A stretch of DNA of 64,000 nt from Elymus sibiricus. Taxonomy: Eukaryota; Streptophyta; Magnoliopsida; Poales; Poaceae. Below the pieces are notes generated by a model. The model was not told the DNA's origin. It made no database searches and saw only the letters and a list, made by a program, of their open reading frames with translations. Position numbers and translations under genes: made by a program. The stretch lies in contig CM077665.1 of NCBI GenBank assembly GCA_039707655.1, positions 289,110,205 through 289,174,204 on the forward strand, in the 5' to 3' direction. This document shows positions 44,848 through 55,181 of this stretch, piece after piece (position 1 is the first letter of the stretch; each line of letters starts with the position of its first letter).

Positions 44848-46860
44848 ACGGACTCGCCTCCGCATGCGACGACGCGGCACGCCGCGTCGTCGCCTACTCC
44901 TGCTCGTTCCTGGCTCGGCCTCACCGGGGGTCCCCGCGGACTCGCATCCGCTCGTCGTGGGGCCCCCCCGGCTTGGCCTCGCGCTACCGCGGCAGTGCGC
45001 GCTAGGTTGACAGGCGCAATGCGGTTATTCTGTTTCCACCCCCACCCGCACGCACCCTAGAGCCACACCCCTAAGATAGATAGTGCGGTCACGGATGTGA
45101 TGGACTCGCCTCCGCATGCGACGACGCGGCACGCCGCGTCGTCGCCTGCTCCGGCTCGTTCCTGGCTTGGCCTCGCAGGGGGGGAGGGGGGGACCCCCCC
45201 CCTATCCCAACCCGGCTCGGCCTCGCGCTACCGCGGCAGTGCGCGCTAGGTTGATAGGCGCAATGCGGTTATTCTGTTTCCACCCCCACCCGCACGCACC
45301 CCAGAGCCACACCCCTAAGATAGATAGTGGGGTCACGGATGTGACGGACTCGCCTCCGCATGCGACGACACGGCACGCCACGTCGTCGCCTGCTCCGGCT
45401 CGTTCCTGGCTCGGCCTCGCAGGGGGAGGGGACGGGGGGTCCCGACCCCCCCCCCCCTCCCCCCTGGCTCGGCCTCATGCTACCGCGGCAGTGCGCGCTA
45501 GGTTGACAGGCGCAATGCGGTTATTCTGTTTCCACCCCCACCCGCACGCACCCCAGAGCCACACCCCTAAGATAGATAGTGGGGTCGCGGATGTGACGGA
45601 CTCGCCTCCGCATGCGACGACGAGGCACGCCGCGTCGTCGCCTGCTCCGGCTCATTCCTGGCTCGGCCTCGCAGGGGGAGGGGAGGGGGGTCCCGACCTC
45701 CCTCCCCACCCCCCGGCTCGGCCTCGCGCTACCGCGGCAGTGTGCGCTAGGTTGATAGGCGCAATGCGGTTATTTTGTTTCCACCCCCACCGGCACGCAC
45801 CCTAGAGCCACACCCCTAAGATAGATAGTGGGGTCACGGATGTGATCGACTCGCCTGCGCATGCGACGACACGGCACGCCGCGTCGTCGCCTGCTCCGGC
45901 TCGTTCCTGGCTTGGCCTCGCAGGGGGAGGGGAGGGGGGGTCCCGACCCCCCTCCCCCACCCCGGCTCGGCCTCGCGCTACCGCGGCAGTGTGCGCTAGG
46001 TTGACAGGCACAATGAGGTTATTCTGTTTCCACCCCCACCCGCACGCACCCCAGAGCCACACCCCTAAGATAGATAGTGGGGTCACGGATGTGACGGACT
46101 CGCCTCCGCATGCGACGACGCGGCACGCCGCGTCGTCGCCTGCTCCGGCTCGTTCCTGGCTCGGCCTCGCATGGGGAGGGGAGGGGGGTCCCGACCTCCC
46201 CCCCTCCCCCCCGGCTCGGCCTCGCGCTACCGCGGCAGCGCGCGCTAGGTTGACAGGCGCAATGCGGTTATTCTGTTTCCACCCCCACCCGCACGCACCC
46301 CAGAGCCACACCCCTAAGATAGATAGTGGGGTCACGGATGTGACGGACTCGCCTCCGCATGCGACGACGCGGCACGCCGCGTCGTCGCCTGCTCCGGCTC
46401 GTTCCTGGCTCGGCCTCGCAAGGGGAGGGGAGGGGGGTCCCGACCCCCCTCCCCCCCCCCCGGCTCGGCCTCGCACGACCGCGGCAGTGCGCGCTATGTT
46501 GATAGGGGCAATGCGGTTATTCTGTTTCCACCCCCACGGGACCCCCCCCCCTCCCCCCCTCCCCCGGCTCGGCCTCACGCTACCGCGGTAGTGCGCGCTA
46601 GGTTGACAGGCGCAATGCGGTTATTCTGTTTCCACCCCCACCCGCACGCACCCCAGGGCCACACCCCTAAGTTAGATAGTGGTGTCACGAATATGACAGA
46701 CTCGCCTCCGCATGCGACGACGCGGCACGCCGCGTTGTCACCTGCTCCGGCTCGTTCCTGGCTCGGCCTCGCAGAGGGAGGGGAGGGGGGGTCCCGACCC
46801 CCCCTCCCCCCCGGCTCGGCCTCATGCTACCGCGTTGGTTGATAGGCGCAATGCCGATTT
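44848..46860. repeat. 249-bp GC-rich satellite, about 8 units, in the MULE
   Basis: GCGCTAGGTTGA-type landmarks recur at 45001, 45245, 45497, 45746, 45995, 46244, 46493, then 46597 after a partly deleted unit, and about 46833. The dominant period is 249. Each unit contains a perfect palindrome (GCGACGACGCGGC, AC, GCCGCGTCGTCGC), a G-rich run followed by a C-rich run (GGGGGAGGGGAGGGGG / CCCCCCTCCCCC) and GCGGTTATTCTGTTTCCACC. Because 249 is divisible by 3, long open frames appear on both strands (45842-46591 plus, 45802-46578 minus); they are a by-product of the period. Confidence 0.95.
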
Positions 46861-47913
46861 CAATGTCTACAAATATTTAAATCCAAAAATAACAAACAAA
46901 ATTTAAATAAGAAGTTCAAATAGTGAAGATATAGAAGTTCGGGGTTTTGTAAAACCTCAAATTAACATGTTAAAAACAATTAGCATACAGAAGTTCAGGA
47001 TAGTTATTCTATGAAGTCCAACAACTATTAGAAGTGCGAAAACATACTAGAAAAAATAAAACCTACACGCATATCCATCGGCCAATTCCATGGTTGCTCA
47101 CGGGACTGAGTCAAAAAATCAAAACCAATGCAAGAATGAAAATGACATACAAAAAAAGAAACAAATACAGAGGACTTGATGCATTACCTTGGAAAGAAGG
47201 AAAAGCAGAAGTTCAGGTAGGAACAACGCAGAAGTCCAGCTTGTACAACGACCATTAGATAATCTAATAAATTTGAACGAACGAATTCGTCCGAAGCATA
47301 AAATCCCCTGTGCCAAATTTAAACACGTCCGCACCTCCATGGAAAAGATCTGGCAACTCCCTTTCTACAACAAAAATGAACAGAGGGCAAATCTCAAAAA
47401 TGCAAAAACACCCCGTGCAACAGCCGCGGGAGTGCCAACATTGAATCACCGGAATTCAAACCGTATGGACCCTCCCGATTGAAATTGACGACGTAGGAAG
47501 CCTTTAATTTCACTAAAGTAAGCAAATCCGCCGGCAATCTTCACAGGAAAATGAGAAATCGACAGAAGCGGACGATGCATCTCTTCCGGACGTAGAACAC
47601 ACCCGAAATCAAATCCGTTAAAAATAACAACAAATTGTCCACGAAACTCATACCAAAACCCAATTCCCATCGTGTTAGAGGTTCAAGAACATCCAGAGCA
47701 TGCATTAAACTTGTAACAGACACACGTTCATCACGACCCGAGAGCAAATCCGCCAACGAGCGAGATTCCTATTTTAAACAGGCATTTATTGCTAAAAACT
47801 GTTTCCTGGTTACACTTACATCACTAAGAACACGACTGGCCAGAAGAATTCACGCGGGGAGACACGGTTGTGAAGATAGCACGAAGGTCGGGTTCCTACA
47901 AAGGGAAGTTCAG
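46861..47913. other. Right subterminal region of the MULE
   Basis: AT-rich and non-coding, with GAAGTTCA boxes near 46911, 46935, 46991, 47209 and 47905. I see no gene; the short frames at 47189-47482 plus and 47446-47756 minus have no recognisable domain and may be eroded leader sequence. Confidence 0.5.
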
Positions 47914-47955
47914 GTTGTGATCAGAATATTATTCTCATCCCGTGATCAGAATAGT

Positions 47956-47956
<1 letters not shown>
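47914..47956 (-). repeat. MULE right terminal inverted repeat
   Basis: Read from 47956 leftward: CACTATTCTGATCACGGGAT, then GAGAATAATATTCTGATCAC. It aligns with 17455-17496. The palindrome seen on the left is present with one mismatch (TTCTGATC / GATGAGAA). A TGAACTTCCC box follows, as at the left end. Confidence 0.8.

Positions 47957-47958
<2 letters not shown>

Positions 47959-47999
<41 letters not shown>
47959..47999. repeat. (TA)20 at the right border of the MULE
   Basis: About 20 uninterrupted TA units separate the MULE end from the resumed Athila-like gag. It is much longer than the TA run at the left border (about 8 units), so the tract expanded after insertion or was chosen as target. 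Confidence 0.9.
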
Positions 48000-48002
<3 letters not shown>

Positions 48003-48860
48003 CTCACGAAGGAGAAAGCATCGCTCAAGCTTGGGGGAGGCTTAAATCGATGATGCACACTTGGCACAGCCATGGGCTCTCAAGAGAAATGATTATGCAA
48101 AACTTTTATGCTCGGCTTTCTCATGATGATCAATTGATACTCGATTCTTCTTCCACCTGTTCCTACATGAAGAGAACTATTGAATTCAAATGGGATCTTC
48201 TGGAAAGAATTAAGCGCAACTCTAAAGATTGGGAACTTGACAAAGGTAAAGAGTCAGGTATAAAGCTTGAGTTTGATTGCACTAAATCTTTTATGGAAAC
48301 TGATACTTTTGATAAGTTTACTGCTAAATATAGACTTGACTCTGAGATAGTAGCTTCCTTTTGCGAAACCTTTGCTGCTCATGTTGATCTCCCTAAGGAG
48401 AAGTGGTTTAAATATCATCCCACCCATTGAAGAATTGTTAGAGGAACCCACTATTGCTCAAGAAGAAACAATTAATTATAATATTAATCCAGTTGTGCCC
48501 ACTACTTATATTGAAATCCACCTTTTCGTTGTTAGGATTAAGGAACATGCTAAGGAAAAAACTGTGGTTAATAAAATCCATATTAGAACACCCAAACCTT
48601 CTGAACAAATAAATGTAGAATCTAATATATCTATGGTTAAAGATCTCTTGGTTGATAACATTGATGGTCAGGTTATTTACTTTTATGATGAGGCTGCTAC
48701 AATTGCTAAACCTGCTAGAAACGAACAGGATGTGCGAAATAAGAATAAACCCGTTGTTGGCATGCCTGTTATTTCTGTTAAAATTGGAGATCATTTTTAC
48801 CATGGCTTATGCGACATGGGTGCTAGTGTGAGTGCTATTCCTTTTACCATATATCCATAA
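47999..48860 (+). pseudogene. Athila-like gag C-terminal part and protease
   Basis: Gag resumes after the MULE with WPHEGESIAQAWGRLKSMM, NFYARLSHDDQLILDSSSTC, TIEFKWDLLERIKRNSKDWE and FCETFAAHVDLPKEKWFKYH. A one-base frameshift near 48418 moves it to the frame that holds PIEELLEEPTIAQEE, ISMVKDLLVDNIDGQVIYF and the protease motif GLCDMGASVSAIPFTIY. The family usually has DLGAS; the catalytic Asp is present. The frame stops with TAA at 48858-48860 and continues unshifted. Confidence 0.87.
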
Positions 48861-50439
48861 ATTATGAATGACATAGCACCCGCTGAAATGGAAGACTTTG
48901 ATGTTACTATTAAACTTGCAAACAGAGACACTATTTCATCACTTGGGATTGGTAGAGATGTTGAAGTCTTGTGTGGAAAGGTTAAGTACCCCACTATTTT
49001 CTTAGTACTTGGTTCGCTACAAGATAATCTTTGTCCCAATATATTTGGTAGACCTTTCTTAAATACCGTTAATGCTGAAATTAATTGTGTTACAGAGAAG
49101 GTTAAGGTAAGCATTGGTGATGAGTCTCATGAATTTAACTTCTCTAAATTTGGTAGACAGCCACATGAGAAAGAAATATATAGTAAACATGAAATTATTG
49201 ATCTAGCCTTTGTTGTTGTGCCTCCTACTGATCCATTAGAATAGTATTTGCTGGACCATGAAAATGATATGCATATGAATGAGAGAAATGAAATAGATGA
49301 CATATTGTTTAGACAAAAACCTATTATTAAACACAACTTGCATGTTGACATTCTAGAGGATCCTCCCCCACCAAAGGGAGATCATGTGTTTGAGCTAAAG
49401 AAATTACCCGATACATTGAAATATGCTTATATCGGTGAAAAGAATATATATCATGTTATTATTACTGCTAACCTTTCACGGCATGAAGAAAAGAGATTAC
49501 TCAAAACTCTGAAAAAGCATTGAGCTGCTATTGGATATACTCTGGATGATCTTAAGGGAATTAGTCCCACTCTATGTCAGCACAAGATTGATATGGAATC
49601 GGATGCTAAACTTCTCATTGATCATCAACGCCGCTTGAGTCCTAAAATAAAGGAAGTGCTAAGAACTGAAATATTAAAGCTTCTGGAGGCAAGTATAATC
49701 TATCCCATAGCTGACAGTAGATGGGTAAGCCCCGTTCATTGTGTTCCTAAGAAAGGAGGAATAACTGTTGTTCCTAATGATAAAAATGAACTCATTCCAC
49801 AAAGGATAGTAACTGGTTATAGGATGGTAATTAATTTCAGGAAATTAAATAAAGCTACTAGAAAAGATCATTACCCCTTGCCTTTTATTGGTCAAATGTT
49901 AGAAAGATTATCTAAGCATACACATTTTTGTTTCCTTGATGGATATTCTGGTTTTTCTAAAATACCTGTGTCAAAAGAAGATCAAGAGAAAACTAATTTT
50001 ACTTGTCCGTTTGGAACTTATGCTTATAGACGTATGCCTTTTGGTTTATGCAATGCACCTGCTACCTTTCAAAGATGTAAGACTTCTATTTTCTCTGATT
50101 TTTGTGAAAACATTGTTGAGGTATTCATGGATGATTTTTTCCGTTAACGGGGCTTCTTTTGATGATTGCTTGAGCAACCTCGATCGAGTTTTGCAGAGAT
50201 GTGAAGAAACTAATCTCGTCTTGAATTGGGAGAAGTGCCACTTTATAGTGAATGAAGGTGTTGTACTCGGGCATAGAATTTCCGAATGAGGTATTGAGGT
50301 AGACAAAGCTAAAGTTGATGCAATAGAGAAAATGCTATGTCCTAATGATATTAAAGGTATAAGAAGTTTCCTCGGTCATGCTGGTTTCTATAGGCGTTTT
50401 ATTAAATATTTCTCGAAGATTTCTAGGCCGTTAACTAAT
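48861..50439 (+). pseudogene. Athila-like protease end and reverse transcriptase
   Basis: NDIAPAEMEDFDVTIKLANR to IFGRPFLNTVNAEINC completes the protease region (TAG at 49242-49244). HVFELKKLPDTLKYAYIGE and, after a TGA at 49521, IDMESDAKLLIDHQRRLSPK lead into RT: PIADSRWVSPVHCVPKKGG, RMVINFRKLNKATRKDHYPL, PFGLCNAPATFQRC and the catalytic VFMDDF box. A frameshift sits right after the box near 50140, and a TGA at 50287. GFYRRFIKYFSKISRPLTNL is the RT thumb, where the solo LTR interrupts. Confidence 0.88.
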
Positions 50440-53400
50440 CTTCTTGTTGGGATCCCGATCCAAAGTCATATGAATCCAGCCTATAACATATCACACCACT
50501 TTGCGGCCTCACACACGGTAATCCCCACGGCTGCCACCTTACCTTGGCCGGGACTGTTTGCATCTTTTGGCTCACGTATATGAATATGTCGCTAGCAATC
50601 ATACGTCATAGAACTCGGGTCGACATGACTAGTCATAGAACCCAAGTGGCACATCCGTACAAGAACATGCATACGTAACCCAACAGTGCAGGTGTCGGTC
50701 ATCCGTGTGTGTAGACGAGTCATAGCAAGCTACATGGACTCCATTACACCATGATACATTTCTATCATCAACTGCGTGTAGACCAATCATAGCAGACTAC
50801 ATGGACTCCATTACACTGCGAGACATTTCCCCGTAGGGACAGACACAGCAGCAAAGAAGGATACACGTCGGTCAATCAATGTGTCCGAAGCAGTAGCAAG
50901 CTACCATGGCTCAGTGGAAGCACAAAGAGGCATTTCCCTGTAAAGAGGGCTACCAAAGGCACACAACTAGGTGTCGAATCCCACACATACCAATGCACGT
51001 CACACGTACGCACAACATGCATGATATGTGTAGATACAACATGGCATCACAACAAAACTTTACAACACATCATTTATTTAAAAGGCTCCGAGAGCCTTGC
51101 ATAATAGGTTCGTATAGGTAGGGGTCACATGACCCGACACTCAAGTCATACACACAAAGTCATACAAACCATGCGGAAGCGTACAGCTGTCTGAGTACAG
51201 ACAAAGGAAAGCATAAAAAGGCATGCGGCCTGACTATCTACAATCCCCTTCCAAGGGGCCAGGTCGTAGCTGGGATACCAGCTACTCATCATCGTCAACA
51301 TCTATATAGATCCCACCTGATGGATAGTGGGTCTCCTCTGTAATAGTTTATTAAGCAAGTGTGAGTACAAAAGTACTCAGCAAGTCTTAAATTAGGTCTA
51401 ACTACTCATGCATATGTATAAATGAGGGGAGTTGTGGGGTTTCATGCAGCAAGCCAGCTTTGACTCTTGGCTATCATGTACTACGACCACCGGTAGTTTG
51501 AGTAAGTTGAGATAGCGCACACGAGTCCACTAACCACCACAACAATACACTACCATGGATCCTCTCATGTCTTCCTACAAGAGTGCCATCCACGCTACTC
51601 ACACTTGTCCTCAGTCTTTCATGAGTATCCATTTAAGTTATCTATGAACAACATATGTTTCCATGTAGTCCACATCCGAGGATGCGGCTACTCGAACAGA
51701 TCATAACCCTACAGGGGTGTACTTCTTCACACATGCTCTCGCCACTTATCACCATGTGCACGTCATGCACCTCGGCAACCTTCAAGCGGAAGCCCAGCTA
51801 GGGAGTCGGCCACGACTATTAGCCACATAAAACCCTAGTCCAGGTTTATTGCCTATTTGAGACTAAAGCCGCACGGAAGACCGGCCGAAGTTTCCGCTAT
51901 GGCCTCAAACGATGTGCGCAGGGTTTCCAAGCCCACCATTCGGGTGCCACTTGGTACACCATGCCACTTGAGTGCCGCATCATAGCCCACCCCTAAGGTC
52001 AGCGCTACACACGGCCTCCAGCATAAGCTACAAACACCAGAAACTACTTGCAACTCCTGGACAGAGAACTAAGCAATTAATAGGCCGAGAGGGGTCAAGT
52101 TACCGGAACCCAATGTGTGGTAGTAACTAGTCTTGGATCACATACACAGAACTCAGTTCCTAAGAGCGGTTCCAATGAGACAACCCGCTATGTACTCCTA
52201 CGTAGCCTCTCATCGCTACCTTTACCAAATCGGTTTCAACATTTAACTCTCATCATCAGAACACATTCATTTCACTCCGGTTCAACACCAGATGAATCAG
52301 ACCTGGCACAACTCTATGCATAGCAAGCATAGCAGGGTAAATGCACAACATGGCTCAAGCATCTACCAGGTATGCTTGGTTGCTTGGTTTAGCTATTTAC
52401 TGTGACAATGACAGGTCATGCGAAGGAATGGGTTCAACCATCGAAACAGGTAACAGTTGAAATGTTGTTGTCCTAATTTAATAAATGAGAGAAGGAGCGA
52501 GAGCATGGGATTCTATCGGAATGTTCAAAGGGTTGCTTGCCTTGCAGGTCGGTGGCAGGGTACTACCCTTCAGCTGGATACTCACGTGTATCCTCGGAAG
52601 CAGAATCTTCCGCGATGCAAACAAAGAAACGATCAACACATGGCAAATGCAACAATATGATGCATGATCATGACATGGCAATATGATGTCTTTGAGCTAA
52701 TGCATCTATCAATAGTGTTAGATGAAGTTGGTTTGAATCTGGGGTTCAAATTCAAACTCCACATGTGAGGTTACATATTGCATTTGATCAAAATGTCCAA
52801 GTTCTCCCATTTAGGTTGCTCTATCATGCGTGAGAATAGCACAGATGGACTATTTGGATTTTTCTGATCAATTTTCATATATAAATTATTTTCATCTGAC
52901 TTACAAATTAATTTATAGGAATTTTAGAAGTTTTAAACATTTTCTGGAATTTCCTGAATAATTTAAATACCAGAAAATGTTTTACTGCGTTAGCATTGCA
53001 TCAGTCAGCAGGTCAGCTGACCGCTCACGTCAAACCTGAGAGGTGGGGCCATCCTGTCATATACTCAGGGATAATCTTGAGTTGACTGGGGCTTTGACTA
53101 ATTAGTGTCAGTGTCTAAAGGGTTAACTAATTAGTGATTAGTCCGCTTAATGGCGCGCCCTTGTCGGTGTCTCCGGACCTTCACCTGCGGTGACCAAAGT
53201 AGAGGCGGCTTTATGCCGGAGTTGTGCAAACGGCGGCGGTTGGACACGCGGAGACCACCAGAAGGTAACCCGCGCTCGTCCGCATCTAGCAGGCTGGTCA
53301 GGAGGTCGCGGGGTCGCCGGAATCGGCAGCAGCGACCAAACTGGCGGCGGCCGGAGCTCGGGTTCCACCGAACCGAGGCTACAAAGCTTGGCAAGGGCTA

Positions 53401-54525
53401 CGGGCAGGTGCTCTAAGCTCTTGGGGATGCGCTGAGCACGCTGGTGTGCTCATATACGAGCTGCAGCGGCTCTGGCCACGATGGGGGCCAAGCTGAACGG
53501 CGGCGAGCTCAGGAGCTTTGGGGGCGACGGCTACCTCGCGCAAAATAAAAGGGGAGCAGGGGAAATGATGTCGGAGCTCACAATGGTCCGGAGGCGGGGC
53601 TCAACGTGCTCGGGGAGGCGTTGGAGGCAACGAATCTATGGCGGTGAGCTTCGGGGTCCGAGGAGGAAGAAGAGCTCGAGGGCAACACTCGAGGGGCTCC
53701 GGCGAGGCGTGGCTCGGTGAGGAGGTCTAGGACGTCGAGGCGAAACTCAGGGACGCGTCGGGGAGGCGAGGGAGGCGCGGCAGCTATGCGAACGGTGGCG
53801 GCTTGCACGCGATGGCTTCGGCCATGGCGACGGAGGGCGAGGGAGAGGCGGAGGGGGAGAATGAGCGAGCGAGCTCGATCGGGACGGCAGTGGGGAACTA
53901 ATCTCGCCCGTCGCGCTGGCCTGGGGAGGCAGGCAGGCTGCTAGTTGCATGGCGCACGCGCGGCGAGCGCCGTGCCCTATCTCGCCTCTGCCTACTGGCA
54001 GAGGTTGAAGACGACTGGCACGGGCCAGCAGTGCTGGGCCGACCAATGGGCCTCAGGTGAACCTATTTCCGTTTCCTTTTTTTATTTCTTGTCTGTTTTC
54101 TAATTTTTGCTTTCTGTTTTATTTTGTTTGGGAAAAATCTTAACAACAAAAACCCTGAGATTTATTGTGGGGTGTAAGTATAATATTTCTAAGCCCCACA
54201 ATAAGTTTCAATATTTTGGAGCAACTAAAATATTTATAGTCTTTTAGTTGTCATTTCCAGATGTATTTTTTGTTTATTAAAAATGTCAAGTGGCTTGGTT
54301 AAATGTGCAACACCTCTGGTATGTTGTTTCCAACATTTATCACAGATGATGAACATTTTTGAAGGGCATTTTGGATTCATTGAAAATTTTAATTATTGGA
54401 ATTGGTTTATCCAATTAAGTGCTAGGGTTTTGACAATCCCCATTTCAAGTATAATGGAAATTTAAACATGTTGTGCACTCTAGCTAACAAAAGCACAAGG
54501 AGGAAACTAGCGATGTGACACTTCT
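50440..54525. repeat. Target site duplication flanking the solo LTR (CTTCT)
   Basis: CTTCT at 50440-50444 and at 54521-54525. Removing the insert restores ...AATCTTCTTCAAGAAGATATT, the expected RT-RNase H junction (LTNLLQEDIPFVFDDD). Confidence 0.93.
50445..54520. repeat. Solo LTR of an unidentified retrotransposon (4,076 bp)
   Basis: The repeat starts TGTTGGGATC and ends GATGTGACA (TG...CA), with a perfect 5-bp target duplication and no internal domains, so it is a solo LTR left by recombination between two LTRs. At 4.08 kb it is long. The middle is AT-balanced, 53140-54050 is GC-rich with CpG, and 54070-54300 is T-rich. The many small open frames (for example 53131-53394 minus, 53481-53720 plus) show no domain. 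Orientation is uncertain; the minus-strand end TGTCACATCGCTAG looks like a typical LTR start. Confidence 0.82.
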
Positions 54526-55181
54526 TCAAGAAGATATTCCATTTGTTTTTGATGATGATTGTGTAGAAGACTTTTTAAATACTTAAGAAAGCCTTAATTT
54601 CTGCACCTATTGTTCAACCACGTGATTGGAATCTACCATTTGAAATTATGTGTGATGCTAGTAATTATGCCATTGGTGTTGTTCTAGGGCAAAGAGTAGA
54701 CAAGAAATTGAATGTCATTCATTATGCTAGTAAGACTCTAGACAATGCTCAACGAAATTATGCTGCTACTGAAAAAGAATTTTTAGCTGTTGTGTTTGCA
54801 TGTGATCAGTTTAGACCTTATATTGTTGATTCCAAAGTCACTATTCACACTGATCATATAGCTATTAAATATCTGATGGAAAAGAAAGATGCTAAGCCTA
54901 GATTAATTAGGTGGGTGCTTTTATTTCAAGAGTTTGATTTGCATATTGTTGATAGAAAAGGAGCTCAAAACCCAATAGCAGATAACTTGTCTAGAATGGA
55001 AAATGTTCTCGATGCCCCACTGCCTATTGATGATAATTTTCCTGATGAGCAATTAGCTGTTATAAACGCTTCCAATAGCACTCCTTGGTATGCTGATTAC
55101 ATAGTTGCTAAATATATACCACCTAATTTTACTTACCAACAAAAGAAAAAGTTCTTCTTTGATTTAAGACATTACTTTTGA
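54526..55181 (+). pseudogene. Athila-like RNase H
   Basis: This follows the solo LTR: QEDIPFVFDDDC, a short frameshifted stretch with a TAA, then [76 protein letters not shown] and [19 protein letters not shown], the standard Ty3/Gypsy RNase H with Asp-Glu-Asp residues in CDAS, TEKEF and HTDH. It ends at a TGA (55179-55181) where the family has Trp (HYFWDDPHLYK). Confidence 0.9.

Larger units (their letters stand above)
17455..47956. mobile_element. Large Mutator-like element (MULE) with FAR1 transposase and ULP1-like gene
   Basis: The ends are inverted repeats starting CACTATTCT (17455 rightward; 47956 leftward), both flanked by (TA)n, and the host gag is continuous across them. The element carries two convergent genes: a FAR1-related MULE transposase (plus) and a ULP1-like C48 protease gene (minus). 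This pairing is known from Kaonashi-type MULEs. About 11.2 kb of the 30.5 kb is a secondary insertion (LTR fragment plus Tat-2), leaving about 19.3 kb of original element. Although the ends read CACTA, the encoded transposase is MULE/FAR1 type, not the CACTA (En/Spm) TNP2 type. Confidence 0.85.

Noticed and set aside
45802..46591. Long open frames on both strands (about 250 codons each) encoding an 83-residue repeat protein
   Set aside because: They exist only because the satellite period (249) is divisible by three; they are open on both strands and have no domain, so they are not genes.
17455..47956. CACTA-superfamily (En/Spm) assignment from the terminal CACTA bases
   Set aside because: The encoded transposase has FAR1, MULE DDE and SWIM domains, there is no TNP2-like protein, and the expected 3-bp target duplication is not seen.
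53131..54046. Cluster of 60-100 codon frames in the GC-rich part of the solo LTR
   Set aside because: They overlap on both strands in a bounded LTR with a perfect target duplication, and no domain is seen.
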